Origin: Leifsonia shinshuensis
GTDB lineage: Bacteria > Actinomycetota > Actinomycetes > Actinomycetales > Microbacteriaceae
Length of the DNA: 64,000 nucleotides
Direction: 5' to 3'
Assembly: GCF_022606355.1 (NCBI RefSeq)
Contig: NZ_JAHHZQ010000006.1
Coordinates: 124,001 to 188,000, forward strand
Position numbers and translations under genes: made by a program. Of the stretch, positions 43,705-52,849 are shown piece after piece (the first letter of the stretch is position 1; each line of letters begins with the position of its first letter). The notes under the pieces were generated by a model, which worked only from the letters and a program-made list of their open reading frames with translations, did not search any database and had not been told where the DNA came from.

Positions 43705-44471
43705 AGGCGGGCCGGATCGCCGTGACGATCATGCTGTTCGTCACCATCGTGTGGATGCTGCCGCTCTACCGGCTCGTGTCCGTCTCCCTGTCCGACGGCG
43801 GCGTCGCCAATTACGCTGCGGTCGTCGCGAAGGAGGGGATCGGGCGCTACCTGCTCAACAGCGCCGTCGTGACGGCGTTCACCGTCGTGCTCGTGCTCGC
43901 GCTGGCGTCCATCGGAGCTTTCGCCTTCAGCAAGCTCCGCTTCCGCGGGCGGAACCTCGTCTACGGCCTCCTGCTCTCCGGCTTGATGATCCCTGTGGCG
44001 GCGATCCTGGTGCCGCTCAGCGGCATCCAGCAGGCGCTGGGGCTGTACAACACGTATCCCGGGCTGATCCTGCCGTACACGGCGCTCGCTCTGCCCTTCG
44101 CGCTCGTCATCCTGCGCGGGGCGTACGACGGGCTCCCCGACCAGCTGCTGGAGGCGGCAGTGGTGGACGGGGCCAGCACGTGGCGGGCGTTCCTGCGCGT
44201 GATGCTGCCCCTGACGACGCCGACGCTCGTCATGGTCGGGATCTGGACCTTCCTCAACTCGTGGAACGAGTTCCTGCTCGCGCTGCTCTTCATGTCGGCC
44301 CCCGAGATGCGGACGGTGACGGTGGTGCCGGCGAGCTTCCAGCTGTCGTTCTTCGTTGACGTGCCGAAGATCTTCGCCGCGCTCGTGATCATCCAGCTTC
44401 CCGTGGTCCTTCTCTACGCACTCCTGCAAGGCAAGTTCCAGCGCGGCCTGACGGCGGGAGCGGTCAAGTGA
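43701..44471 (+). CDS. sugar ABC importer permease (MalG/UgpE-like)
   Basis: The 256-residue protein has six transmembrane helices and the EAA loop LLEAAVVDGASTWRAFLRVMLPLTTP. It is slightly shorter than most MalG-like proteins because the first periplasmic loop is reduced. It overlaps neighbouring genes by 4 nt on each side, with the preceding AAGGGG serving as ribosome-binding site. Confidence 0.93.
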   Translation: MKAGRIAVTIMLFVTIVWMLPLYRLVSVSLSDGGVANYAAVVAKEGIGRYLLNSAVVTAFTVVLVLALASIGAFAFSKLRFRGRNLVYGLLLSGLMIPVAAILVPLSGIQQALGLYNTYPGLILPYTALALPFALVILRGAYDGLPDQLLEAAVVDGASTWRAFLRVMLPLTTPTLVMVGIWTFLNSWNEFLLALLFMSAPEMRTVTVVPASFQLSFFVDVPKIFAALVIIQLPVVLLYALLQGKFQRGLTAGAVK

Positions 44472-44824
44472 CGCAGAAGGTCTGCTTCCTCCTCCGCATC
44501 GACCCGGCGGCGACCGGCGAGTACGTGGACCGGCACGACAGGATCTGGCCCGAGATGCTGGAGGCCCTGCACGAGAGCGGCTACCGCAACTACTCGATGT
44601 TCCTCGACCCGACCGGGCTGCTCGTCGGCTACCTCGAGACGGATGACTTCGCCGCCAGCAGTAGCCGGATGGCCGCCCACCCCGTGCAGCAGCGCTGGAG
44701 CGATTCGATGGAGGCGATGTTCCTGCCCGTCGACCAGGCCCGTCCGGTCGGCACCATCGCGCCGCTCCGGCACGTCTTCGATCTCGACCGTCAGCGGGCG
44801 ACGATGCCGGAGGGGGCCGCATGA
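44468..44824 (+). CDS. rhaM: L-rhamnose mutarotase
   Basis: The 118-residue protein matches the RhaM/YiiL family in length and motifs: FLLRIDPAATGEYVDRHDRI, followed by WPEM, NYSMFLD and GYLETDD. Tyr19 and His23 correspond to the catalytic Tyr and His of the Escherichia coli enzyme. It interconverts alpha- and beta-L-rhamnose and is the strongest clue that the operon handles a rhamnose-containing sugar. The GTG start and the stop both overlap neighbours by 4 nt. Confidence 0.9.
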   Translation: MTQKVCFLLRIDPAATGEYVDRHDRIWPEMLEALHESGYRNYSMFLDPTGLLVGYLETDDFAASSSRMAAHPVQQRWSDSMEAMFLPVDQARPVGTIAPLRHVFDLDRQRATMPEGAA

Positions 44825-46578
44825 CCGCGGGCCCCGTCCGCGTCGCCGTCCTGGGGACGCCATCGCAGCCGGAGACCGATTGGTCGTCCGAACGCCTCCG
44901 CGATCTCGGCCGCGACGGCTTCACCGACGTCCAGGTGAACATCGCGTGGTCCTACCGGCCGGCCGATGAGGTGCTCACTCTCGAGGACCTCGTCGCGGTC
45001 GAAGGTGCTCCGGAGTCCGGCGGGCGCGACGGCGACGACGGGCGTGCCCGGCGCCTCGCGGTGGTCCGGAAGCGGACCGAGGCGGCGCACGACGCCGGAC
45101 TGCGGACGCTCCTCCACCTCGGCCTGCCCTACCAGGGCCGTGCCGGCTTCGACGGGGCGGCACTGCCGCAGTGCGTCTCCGATCCCGCGACCGCGGAACG
45201 CTACGACGTCGCCCTCGGCGATCTCGCCGGCCGGTTGCCGGATCTCGACGACCTCCTGATCTACACCTACGACCAGGACGCCTGGCTGTGCAGCGAGTTC
45301 GGGGACTGCCCGCGCTGCTCCGGCGTGCCGCTCCACCGCCGCCTCCCCGCCTTCCTCGCGTCGCTCGCCGCCCGGTGGCGCCGGCTCCGGCCGCACGGCC
45401 GGCTGTGGTGGGAGCCCTGGGAGCTCTCGGCCGGGCAGGCCCTCGCGTGCATCCACGCGCTCGCGGACGTGCCGATCGGTCTCATGGTGCACAGCAATGT
45501 CGGCGAGGTCATCTCGACAGGCGCGGCCGACCGTTTCGTGCGCGCCGCCGTGGCCGGTGCGGCTCGCGCAGGCCTCCCCATCGTCGTCGAGGTCTTCCTG
45601 TCGTCGTCGAATGAAGAGGTCGAGCCCTGGCGGCATCTGCCCGTCCCCGGAGTGACACTGCGGCAGCTCAGGGCGGTCGAGTCGCTCGACGGCGTCGCCG
45701 GGATCAAGGAGTACTTCGGGTTGCAGGCCGACCCGTTCGACGTGAACGCCCTCGCCGCGGCGGCGCACTTCGCCGATCCGGGCGCCCCCGACGACAGGAT
45801 CCTGGAGCTTCTCGCCGCTCGGTTCGAGCGGCCCTGGCTCGCTGGGTTCTGGCGAGTCGCGTCGGAGGCCTACGAGCTCTACCCGTGGGACGCGTCGTGG
45901 TTCGTCCGCCAGCTGGGCCGGAGCGAGCCCGTGCACGCGCTGTCGGCGGCGACGGTCCGCGGCACCCAGACCGCGGCGTCCGAATGGGACACGCCGGCCT
46001 GGCGGTCGACCCGTCACGCGGTGTTCCAGCGCGTCGACGACAGCGAGCCGCACCCCTGGCTCCTCGAGGACGTGCAGCTGCGGTTCCAGGCTGCGGCCGA
46101 CCGCATGACGGAAGCCTTCGCACTGGTCCCCCGCAGCGCCGTCGACGTGGACGCGACCGACCCGGACGACCTCCTGGCCGGCCACATCCGCGCCCAGGTG
46201 AGCGAGGTCGAGGGGTTCATCACCCGCACGACCGCCTATGCCTGTCACCTCCGGGCTACCGCCCTGGCGGCTCTGTTGCGCTCGGCGCCGCCGGAACGGA
46301 TCGCGTCGCTGACCGACGAGCTCCGTGCCGTACTGCGCCACGACGCCGACAATCAGGTCCGCGAGCTGCGCCGGCGAGCGGCCCGGCCCGACGATGTGGC
46401 TCCGCCGTCGGCGCTGCAGATCGCCGAGCGCTGGGTGGTCCCCGGGCGGGACGACCTGAGCGCGATCGTCGCGGCGATCGCCCTGCTCGACGACGACCCG
46501 GTCGCCTTCCTGGACCGTTATCTACTCCCGCAGCCGGGAACGGCCGACGCCGGCCAGTTCAGCGTCACGTCCCGCTGA
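44821..46578 (+). CDS. cytoplasmic protein of unknown function in a rhamnose-type operon (possible TIM barrel)
   Basis: The 585-residue protein has no signal peptide. Its N-terminal 350 residues alternate strands and helices in a TIM-barrel-like manner: FTDVQVNIAWSYRP, LRTLLHLGLPYQG, LDDLLIYTYDQDAW, GRLWWEPWELS and GLPIVVEVFLSSS. Several Asp/Glu lie near strand ends, as in glycoside hydrolases. CPRC (around residue 161) hints at a metal or structural site. The C-terminal 230 residues are helical. The 4-nt overlap with the rhamnose mutarotase gene suggests it acts on the imported saccharide. I do not recognise a family with confidence. Confidence 0.65.
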   Translation: MTAGPVRVAVLGTPSQPETDWSSERLRDLGRDGFTDVQVNIAWSYRPADEVLTLEDLVAVEGAPESGGRDGDDGRARRLAVVRKRTEAAHDAGLRTLLHLGLPYQGRAGFDGAALPQCVSDPATAERYDVALGDLAGRLPDLDDLLIYTYDQDAWLCSEFGDCPRCSGVPLHRRLPAFLASLAARWRRLRPHGRLWWEPWELSAGQALACIHALADVPIGLMVHSNVGEVISTGAADRFVRAAVAGAARAGLPIVVEVFLSSSNEEVEPWRHLPVPGVTLRQLRAVESLDGVAGIKEYFGLQADPFDVNALAAAAHFADPGAPDDRILELLAARFERPWLAGFWRVASEAYELYPWDASWFVRQLGRSEPVHALSAATVRGTQTAASEWDTPAWRSTRHAVFQRVDDSEPHPWLLEDVQLRFQAAADRMTEAFALVPRSAVDVDATDPDDLLAGHIRAQVSEVEGFITRTTAYACHLRATALAALLRSAPPERIASLTDELRAVLRHDADNQVRELRRRAARPDDVAPPSALQIAERWVVPGRDDLSAIVAAIALLDDDPVAFLDRYLLPQPGTADAGQFSVTSR

Positions 46579-46608
46579 CCCCGCCCATCACGTGCAAGGA
46601 GGCACACG

Positions 46609-49600
46609 ATGAAGCACTCCGTTCTGTTCACCGCGGGAGGGGTCGTGGCTGCAGCCGCGGTCGCGACCGCTGTCGCCCTCGTCGTCCCCGCCCTGGTCTC
46701 TGCTCCTCCGGTCCGCCTGGCGGCGCCCGTCGCGACCTCGACCCCGCATCCGACGAAGGCGCCGGCGGCTCCGGCCGTCCCGGCCGTCGCGACGGACCCG
46801 ACGACGACGCCCGCGCCGACTCCTGCCCCGTCGGATCGGGCCTCGTCGCGGGGAGCCGCGGCCCCCGCACACGTGCAGCCGGCCGGCGGTGGAGTGGGCA
46901 GCTCACCGGGGTCGGTCGACGTCGACCCCGTCGCACGCACGCTGACGGTGAGCAGCCCGCGGGTCACCCTGGCGGTCGACTACTCGTCCGGTGTGCACCT
47001 CACCTCGCTGTCCGTCGACGGGCGCTCCGTGGCCGATGCGGCCGGTTCGACGCCATCCGAGTTCCGGCAGGCCGACGGCACCACGGTGACGAGTGCGGCG
47101 GCGACCGGCGCCACAGCGTCGAGCGCAGGCGGATCGACGACCCTTGCCTTCACCGTCCCGCTGACCGCGGGAAGCGTGGCGGAGTCGTGGACCTTCGACG
47201 TCGTGGGCGCGAGCGTCCGCTGGTCGATCGCGCGCACCTACCACCTCGCCGGCGCGACCGCGTTGACCCCCACGACCGGCGCGATCACCTGGGGTGCGGA
47301 CACCTGGGAGAACGTCCGTCGTCCCGCCGACGGCGGAAACATCCCGGTCGGTGGCGCCGCTCTCGACGCAGCCTCGGACGTGTTCACCGAGCACGACGCG
47401 CTCCACCGCAATGGGATCCTGCTCGAGCGCGCGCCCAACCATGCCGTGTTCGACACCTCCCAGCTCGTCTACCTGACCCACGGGTCCGCCGCCGGGCTGT
47501 CCGTGACGGCGTCCTCGACCGGCACTGTCGCGGCCCTGCTGGCCCGCGAAGGCACCCCCACGGCTCGGGGCGGCCTCACCGGGGGCTGGCGTCTGACCGC
47601 GGGGGCGACAGCGTACGCCAACGGGAATCCGAAGGGATACAAGGGCCGCTTCTCCGAAGTCGCCGGCCAGGAGCTTCTCGCGCCCTCCACCTATTCCGAC
47701 GGCGCGACCGAGCAGGCCGCCTTCACCGTCACGCCCGTGGCCACGGCCGACTACTACGGCTCGGACCAGCTCACCGGGTTCAACGACGCGGCACTGAGCG
47801 ACCTGATCGGCGACTTCGGCCGCACGATCGTGCAGGGCGCCACGATCGGGGCCAGCTCGGAGCGTTCCTTCCGTGCGGGCGAGGCCCCCGGTTTCACGTC
47901 GCCGTGGAACGTGTGGTCGCTCGAGCTGCTGCAGGATCCCGGGGCCTTCGCCTCCATGCGCGGCCAGTTCGACGACATCTTCGCGGAGCCCAAGCGCAAC
48001 CCGGACGACATCAACGCCCCGGTCGGCGGCAAACTCGGCGGCCTGCAGGACACCACAGGACGCCTGCACTGCTGCGACCCCTACGGGAAGCTGCTCGATG
48101 ACGCGCAACCCACGTACGAGACCACCGACAACACGCTCAATGCCGTGTTCTCCGTGGCCACGCTCTACAACCTCGACCCCGACCGGGTCTGGCTCACCGG
48201 CGTGAAGGACTCCGTCAGGCTGGCGCTCGGCTACGCGGAGAACCACCTGCTGATCCGGTCCGGCCCGACCGCCGGCCTGTTCGCCAACGCCCAGTGCCCC
48301 GACCCGCAGAGTCCGACCGGATGCTTCACCGACTGGTCGGAATGGAACGACCAGTACGACATCGGCCAGGTCAGTGCCTACCAGAACGTCTTCGCCTACG
48401 GCGCACTCACCCGATGGGCGGAACTCGAACGGAACGTGCTGGGCGACTCCGCCAGAGCCGACCACTACGACCAACTGGCGGCGAACCTCAAGGCGGCATA
48501 CAACCGGGGCACCGCCGACGGAGGCTTCTGGTCACCGGCGACCACGTCGTTCGCCTACACCCGTGACGCCTCCGGCGCGATCGTGAAGGACTGCTCCAAC
48601 CTGTTCGCCAACGGCTACGCGTCGATGCTCGGCCTGGTCGACGGCCGACGAGAGCTCAGCTCGGCGCTCGCCGTCTCCGGCCGGTACTCCGCGCTGGAGC
48701 AGACCGGCTACGTCTACGATCACGGCGCCCAGGGCGGCACGGACTTCACCTGGAAACTCCCGGGATCGAGCCCAGCCGACTGCGCGTCCGGTGAGAAGCT
48801 GGACGACGGCGTCACCCCGCGCATGTACTTCCCGTTCTTCGAGGACGGCGGTGTGCACCCCCTGAACGTCCAGGCAGCTGCGCCGCTCGCGACGGCGACC
48901 GGGGACACGAGTGCGCTCGTCGACCAGGCGCGCACCGTCGTCGAGCGCTACACGGAGGACGGCTTCCTCGGCTGGAGCAACATCCAGCCCGACACCCTCC
49001 AACCGCGACGTGACATCTGGCAGGAGCCGTTCATGGTCAACAACGTGCTCGGCGTCTGGCCGCTCTACCACGACGTGCTCGGTTTCCAGCCTGCCTACGA
49101 CCGGCTGGACATCGCTCCCGCGATCGACGCCTCGCTCGTCGGCAGTCACGTCACTTACCGGCTCCGCGGAACGCAGGACGTCGCCGTCTCGTACAACGGC
49201 GTCGCGGACTATACCGTGACGACCTCCGGCACGACGCCGATCCGCATCGGCTGGGCGCGCGAAGCGGGCGGGCAGTACACCGTGACGGTCGACGGGGCGG
49301 CGCGCACCGTCACGGCGGACGCCGACGGGATGGTGCGCCTCGACGGGCTGCCGAGCGGAACTCATCGGTACGCCCTCACCGGCGCTGCACCGCGAACGGA
49401 AGACGATACCGCCGTCCAGTTCTCGTCGCAGTGGTGGGCGGCGCCCGGCGACGCGTTCCTCGGCGGGAGCCTGCGCGGCACCTCCGAAGCGGGGGCGACC
49501 GCCCGTGTCGACTTCACCGGCACAGGCATCGACGTCCTCGGATCGGTGGGAGCGGACAAGGGCCGGGCGTCGGTCTCGATCGACGGCCAGGACCTCCCGG

Positions 49601-50178
49601 ACGCCGATTGGTACTCCGCGACATCGGCGAACGGGGCACCGGTCGTCAGAGTCCGCGGGCTGGCGCCGGGCGCGCACGTGCTCACTCTGACCGTCCTCGG
49701 CACGCACTCCGCCGGCGCACAGGGCGATCAGGTCACCGTCGATGCCGTCACCGTCATCGGCGGCGCCACCACCCCTCCCGATCCGGCGGCCGGCGCCGAG
49801 ACGGCCGTCCCCGCCGCCCTGATGACCTACTCCGCGGGCTGGTGGGCGGTCGGCGATCCGGCCTTCCGCTTCGGGCAATTGCGCGGGAGTTCACAGGCCG
49901 GCGCCTCGGCCGAGCTCACGTTCACCGGCACCGGGTTCGCGCTCTCCGGCTCCGTCGGCGGGGACAAGGGCATCGCCGTCGTCTCGGTCGACGGTGTCGA
50001 GGTCGGCCGCCCGGACTGGTACTCGGACACTCCGGCGAACCAGAGGCGGGTGTTCGAGCTCGGCGGCCTCGCGCCGGGCACGCACGTGCTCCGGGTCGTG
50101 GTGGCGGGCGAGCACGGCTCCGCTTCGGTGGGCGACCAGATCAATCTCGACGCGGTCCTCGTACGCACCGGTACCTGA
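46609..50178 (+). CDS. large secreted glycosidase-like protein with tandem C-terminal modules
   Basis: The 1,189-residue protein starts with a signal or anchor helix and a Pro/Thr/Ala-rich linker to about residue 100. A beta-sandwich region follows (to about 420), then an (alpha/alpha)6-barrel-like part (about 430-860) with WNVWSLELL, DWSEWNDQYDIGQVSAYQN and RDIWQEPFMVNNVLGVWPLYHDVLGFQP. This layout resembles GH78/GH63-type enzymes. Two tandem modules of about 115 residues (about 935-1055 and 1070-1188) share WWA.GD.F..G.LRG.S.AGA and HVL; they look like duplicated carbohydrate-binding modules. AAGGAGG precedes the ATG. It probably releases the sugar imported by this operon. Confidence 0.7.
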   Translation: MKHSVLFTAGGVVAAAAVATAVALVVPALVSAPPVRLAAPVATSTPHPTKAPAAPAVPAVATDPTTTPAPTPAPSDRASSRGAAAPAHVQPAGGGVGSSPGSVDVDPVARTLTVSSPRVTLAVDYSSGVHLTSLSVDGRSVADAAGSTPSEFRQADGTTVTSAAATGATASSAGGSTTLAFTVPLTAGSVAESWTFDVVGASVRWSIARTYHLAGATALTPTTGAITWGADTWENVRRPADGGNIPVGGAALDAASDVFTEHDALHRNGILLERAPNHAVFDTSQLVYLTHGSAAGLSVTASSTGTVAALLAREGTPTARGGLTGGWRLTAGATAYANGNPKGYKGRFSEVAGQELLAPSTYSDGATEQAAFTVTPVATADYYGSDQLTGFNDAALSDLIGDFGRTIVQGATIGASSERSFRAGEAPGFTSPWNVWSLELLQDPGAFASMRGQFDDIFAEPKRNPDDINAPVGGKLGGLQDTTGRLHCCDPYGKLLDDAQPTYETTDNTLNAVFSVATLYNLDPDRVWLTGVKDSVRLALGYAENHLLIRSGPTAGLFANAQCPDPQSPTGCFTDWSEWNDQYDIGQVSAYQNVFAYGALTRWAELERNVLGDSARADHYDQLAANLKAAYNRGTADGGFWSPATTSFAYTRDASGAIVKDCSNLFANGYASMLGLVDGRRELSSALAVSGRYSALEQTGYVYDHGAQGGTDFTWKLPGSSPADCASGEKLDDGVTPRMYFPFFEDGGVHPLNVQAAAPLATATGDTSALVDQARTVVERYTEDGFLGWSNIQPDTLQPRRDIWQEPFMVNNVLGVWPLYHDVLGFQPAYDRLDIAPAIDASLVGSHVTYRLRGTQDVAVSYNGVADYTVTTSGTTPIRIGWAREAGGQYTVTVDGAARTVTADADGMVRLDGLPSGTHRYALTGAAPRTEDDTAVQFSSQWWAAPGDAFLGGSLRGTSEAGATARVDFTGTGIDVLGSVGADKGRASVSIDGQDLPDADWYSATSANGAPVVRVRGLAPGAHVLTLTVLGTHSAGAQGDQVTVDAVTVIGGATTPPDPAAGAETAVPAALMTYSAGWWAVGDPAFRFGQLRGSSQAGASAELTFTGTGFALSGSVGGDKGIAVVSVDGVEVGRPDWYSDTPANQRRVFELGGLAPGTHVLRVVVAGEHGSASVGDQINLDAVLVRTGT

Positions 50179-50228
50179 ACCGCGTCTCGGCGGACAGCCG
50201 TCCCCGCTCCGCCGCGCGCGGCAACCGC

Positions 50229-50603
50229 CTACCGGTCTCTCTCCATTCGGGCGCCTCGCCATCGTCGGAGGACACGCAGCCGGAGGAGCCGGGTGAGCAG
50301 TGTGAGCGCGATGGAGCAGAGGGGGCCGATGAGGGCGAGGGTGAGAGCGAAGAGGATGCGTTGGGCCGGCGGCGTGTTGCTGGTGTTCGCTGCGAAGAGG
50401 AAGACCGCCACGAGGAGATAGCCGTAGATCCCGGACGCCAGGAGGGCGGTGAGTCGGTTCGTGGGGATGAGGCCGATGGCGATCGCGACGATCGCCCAGG
50501 GGATCAGGTTCCACGCGGACCCGCCGAACAGGATGCGGCCGCTGAGGGCTCCGAGGCCGATTCCGATGGCGCCGCAGAGGATGACGGTGAGTGTCCGGCT
50601 CAT
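50229..50603 (-). CDS. small four-helix membrane protein
   Basis: The 124-residue protein has four hydrophobic segments and an Arg-rich C-terminus (LRLRVLRRWRGARMERD). It overlaps the upstream membrane protein gene by 4 nt, so it belongs to the PadR operon. No family is recognised. Confidence 0.7.
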   Translation of the reverse strand: MSRTLTVILCGAIGIGLGALSGRILFGGSAWNLIPWAIVAIAIGLIPTNRLTALLASGIYGYLLVAVFLFAANTSNTPPAQRILFALTLALIGPLCSIALTLLTRLLRLRVLRRWRGARMERDR

Positions 50604-51382
50604 GCTGCGGACGTGCGCACGGGACGGATCGTCAGAAGGAACCGGGCGAGGAAGACGATGCCGAAGATCAGCGCCACGACTCCGTCGGTGTAGAGCACGC
50701 CCTGCCCCCACGCGACGCGAGAGACGCCGTGGGCGGCTCCGGCGGCCAGCAGCGCGAGACCGGCGCCGAGGAACGCGGTCGCCCCGATCGACGTGACCAC
50801 CGTGCGTGGGAGGCGAGCCCTGGCACCGAGTGGACGCCGCCGGGACAGCCGCATCGCTGTGAGTACCACGCCCGCGATGACCAGCCCGATGACGGCGGCG
50901 GCGAGGACGAAGAGGAAGGAGTCGTCGGAGCTCTCCAGTGCGGCCGCGGTGCTGCAGGTGCTCGCTCCGGGCTGGACGGCGAGCCAGTGCGCGCACTCCG
51001 CAGCGCTGAACCGGTAGGCGGCGGGCGCGCCGTAGACCCACTGGGTCGAGGTCACGAGCGCCAGGGCCCGGGCGAGGAGGGTGGCCAGCCCGATCGCGGC
51101 GAAGCCGTAGACGGCGAGCTGCGCGGCCGCGCGAACGCAGGCGGCGATCAGCTCGGCGGGTCGGCGGTGGTTGGCGACGCGTGCGATCGCCGGGGCGTCG
51201 CCGAAGGCGTCGATCGCCGCGTTCTGGGCGGCATCGGCGTCCATCCCGCCGCGCTGGAACGCGTCGGCGGAGTCGCGCAGGTGCGTTTCGGCCTCGGTGA
51301 GCATCCGGCGGCGCTCGGCCGGGGTGCCCTCCAGCCGGTCGAGCATGTCGTCGAGGTAGGCGTCGATGCGATCACTGGTCAT
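50600..51382 (-). CDS. PadR-linked membrane protein with DUF1700/HAAS-like N-terminus
   Basis: The 260-residue protein starts with a soluble helical domain (about 1-70) including YLDDMLDRLEGTPAERRRMLTEAETHLRDSADAFQRGGMD, matching the HAAS/DUF1700-type module often encoded beside PadR regulators. Five to six membrane helices follow. A pair of Cys in the first outer loop region (AAECAHW and STCSTA) may form a disulphide. It overlaps both PadR upstream and a small membrane protein downstream by 4 nt. It may bind PadR and transmit membrane signals, as proposed for such pairs. Confidence 0.78.
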   Translation of the reverse strand: MTSDRIDAYLDDMLDRLEGTPAERRRMLTEAETHLRDSADAFQRGGMDADAAQNAAIDAFGDAPAIARVANHRRPAELIAACVRAAAQLAVYGFAAIGLATLLARALALVTSTQWVYGAPAAYRFSAAECAHWLAVQPGASTCSTAAALESSDDSFLFVLAAAVIGLVIAGVVLTAMRLSRRRPLGARARLPRTVVTSIGATAFLGAGLALLAAGAAHGVSRVAWGQGVLYTDGVVALIFGIVFLARFLLTIRPVRTSAA

Positions 51383-51702
51383 GCGGATGCTCCCAACACT
51401 CGATTCATGCCGCTGGCGAAGCGCTGCCAGTCGGCGGCCTGCTGATCCCGGGCCTCGCGCCCGGCTCCGCTGAGTTCGTAGACGCGGCGGCGCCTGCCGG
51501 CGACGACCTCCCACGAGCTCGTGATCAGTCCGCGGGACTCGAGCCCGTGCAGCGCGGGGTAGACGGTGCCTTCGGCCAGCACGAACTCGCCGTCGCTGCG
51601 TTCCCGGATGCTCGCGGTGAGTTCGTACCCGTGCGCCGGGCCGGCGGCGAGAGCGGCGAGGAGGAGGAGGTCGAGGTTCCCCTTGATTCGGTCGTGGGCC
51701 AT
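51379..51702 (-). CDS. PadR-family transcriptional regulator
   Basis: The 107-residue protein is a typical short PadR: LLLLAALAAGPAHGYELTASIRERSDGEF, then LAEGTVYPALHGLESRGLI (recognition helix and wing) and RRRVYELSGAGREA. It lacks the long C-terminal helix of larger PadRs but keeps a dimerisation helix. It is the first gene of a three-gene operon with two membrane proteins. The inverted repeat overlapping its start codon (51701-51736) is the probable autoregulatory site. Confidence 0.9.
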   Translation of the reverse strand: MAHDRIKGNLDLLLLAALAAGPAHGYELTASIRERSDGEFVLAEGTVYPALHGLESRGLITSSWEVVAGRRRRVYELSGAGREARDQQAADWQRFASGMNRVLGASA

Positions 51703-51736
51703 ACCTAGGGATTCTAGGCATGGGAGTTCTAGGTAT
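51701..51736. promoter_or_regulatory. inverted repeat operator at the PadR start
   Basis: ATACCTAG (51701-51708) and CTAGGTAT (51729-51736) are perfect complements. A third, partial CTAGG lies between them at 51714-51718. The left arm overlaps the PadR start codon, so binding would block expression of the operon. Confidence 0.65.
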
Positions 51737-51913
51737 CAAGAGGCGGGGGAGGTAGAGTTCCGTTCACGGCGTGGCTCGCGCCGAACCTCGATGCCGGCAC
51801 CCAGCGCCGGCCGCACGCGAGGCAAAGGGTCTCATCGACTCGGGCCGGTCAGGAATCCTGGATCGCCTCGAGGCGAGCCGCTGGGGGCATCGCTCGGGGT
51901 GTGAAGGAGCGCC

Positions 51914-52798
51914 ATGACCAAGAACCGCAACCTCAAACGCCGGATCCGCGCGCGGGCGTCGAAGACCGGGGAGTCCTACTCGAGCGCGCGCCGGCACGTG
52001 CTGCCCCCCACAGGGCCGGTGTCGATCTTCGAAGGCGAGAGACCCGCTGACTACCTGCTCCGTGCGGCGGCATCCGCGGCCGGCCAGGCGTACAAGGCTC
52101 TGGCGATCGAGCAGCTCGCGGTGCAACCCGGCGACACCGTCCTGGACCTCGGGTGCGGCACCGGCGGAGAACTCGAGCCGCTGCTCCGCAGCCTCGGTCC
52201 GGGCGGCTCCCTGATCGGTGTCGACACCGACGAGAATGCACTCCGCGCCGCGCGGGAACGGTTCGCGGACCCGCGGCTTCGTCTGCTGACCGGCGACGCG
52301 CACGCCCTCCACTTCGGCGACGACGCGGTCGACCGGGTCTATGTCGACCGGACCGCGCAGCACCTCGCCGCTCCGGCGACCGCGCTGGACGGGCTCCGGC
52401 GGATCCTGCGGCCGGGTGGGCGGGTCGTCCTCGCCGAGCCCGACTGGCAGACCCTCCTCGTCGACAGCCCCGAGCCGGAACTCGCAGAGGCGTACCGGCG
52501 GTTCGTCATCGATCGGCTGATCCGCAATCCGCGTATCGGCAGCGAGCTGCCGCGGCTCGTGCAGGACGCCGGACTGCGGCTCGACACCGTGATCCCGGTC
52601 ACCGCGACCTACACCGACCCCGTCGAGGGCGATCGCATCTTCGGCTTCGCCCGGGTCACGCGCCGGTCGGTGGCCGCGGGATACCTCGACCAGGCCCAAG
52701 CCGACCGCTGGCTCCAGCACCTCGCCGGCAGGACGTTCTTCGCGTCGTTGACGATCTTCATCACCGTCGCCCGTCGGCCGTCGGTCCCCCTGTGCTGA
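51914..52798 (+). CDS. class I SAM-dependent methyltransferase with basic N-terminal tail
   Basis: The 294-residue protein has a Rossmann methyltransferase core (about 60-230) with motif I VLDLGCGTGGELEPLL, acidic loop GVDTDENAL, and LRPGGRVVLAEPDW. Before the core is a basic tail, NLKRRIRARASKTGESY followed by SSARRH, a short motif I recall on otherwise unrelated actinobacterial proteins. The substrate is unknown; it could be a quinone, lipid or small molecule. AAGGAG precedes the ATG. The gene stands alone, 211 nt from the divergent PadR gene. Confidence 0.82.
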   Translation: MTKNRNLKRRIRARASKTGESYSSARRHVLPPTGPVSIFEGERPADYLLRAAASAAGQAYKALAIEQLAVQPGDTVLDLGCGTGGELEPLLRSLGPGGSLIGVDTDENALRAARERFADPRLRLLTGDAHALHFGDDAVDRVYVDRTAQHLAAPATALDGLRRILRPGGRVVLAEPDWQTLLVDSPEPELAEAYRRFVIDRLIRNPRIGSELPRLVQDAGLRLDTVIPVTATYTDPVEGDRIFGFARVTRRSVAAGYLDQAQADRWLQHLAGRTFFASLTIFITVARRPSVPLC

Positions 52799-52849
52799 GC
52801 GTGTTCTCGCCTGGTTCGTTCGGCGAGCTCGATTCCTCCCGGTTGGGTA

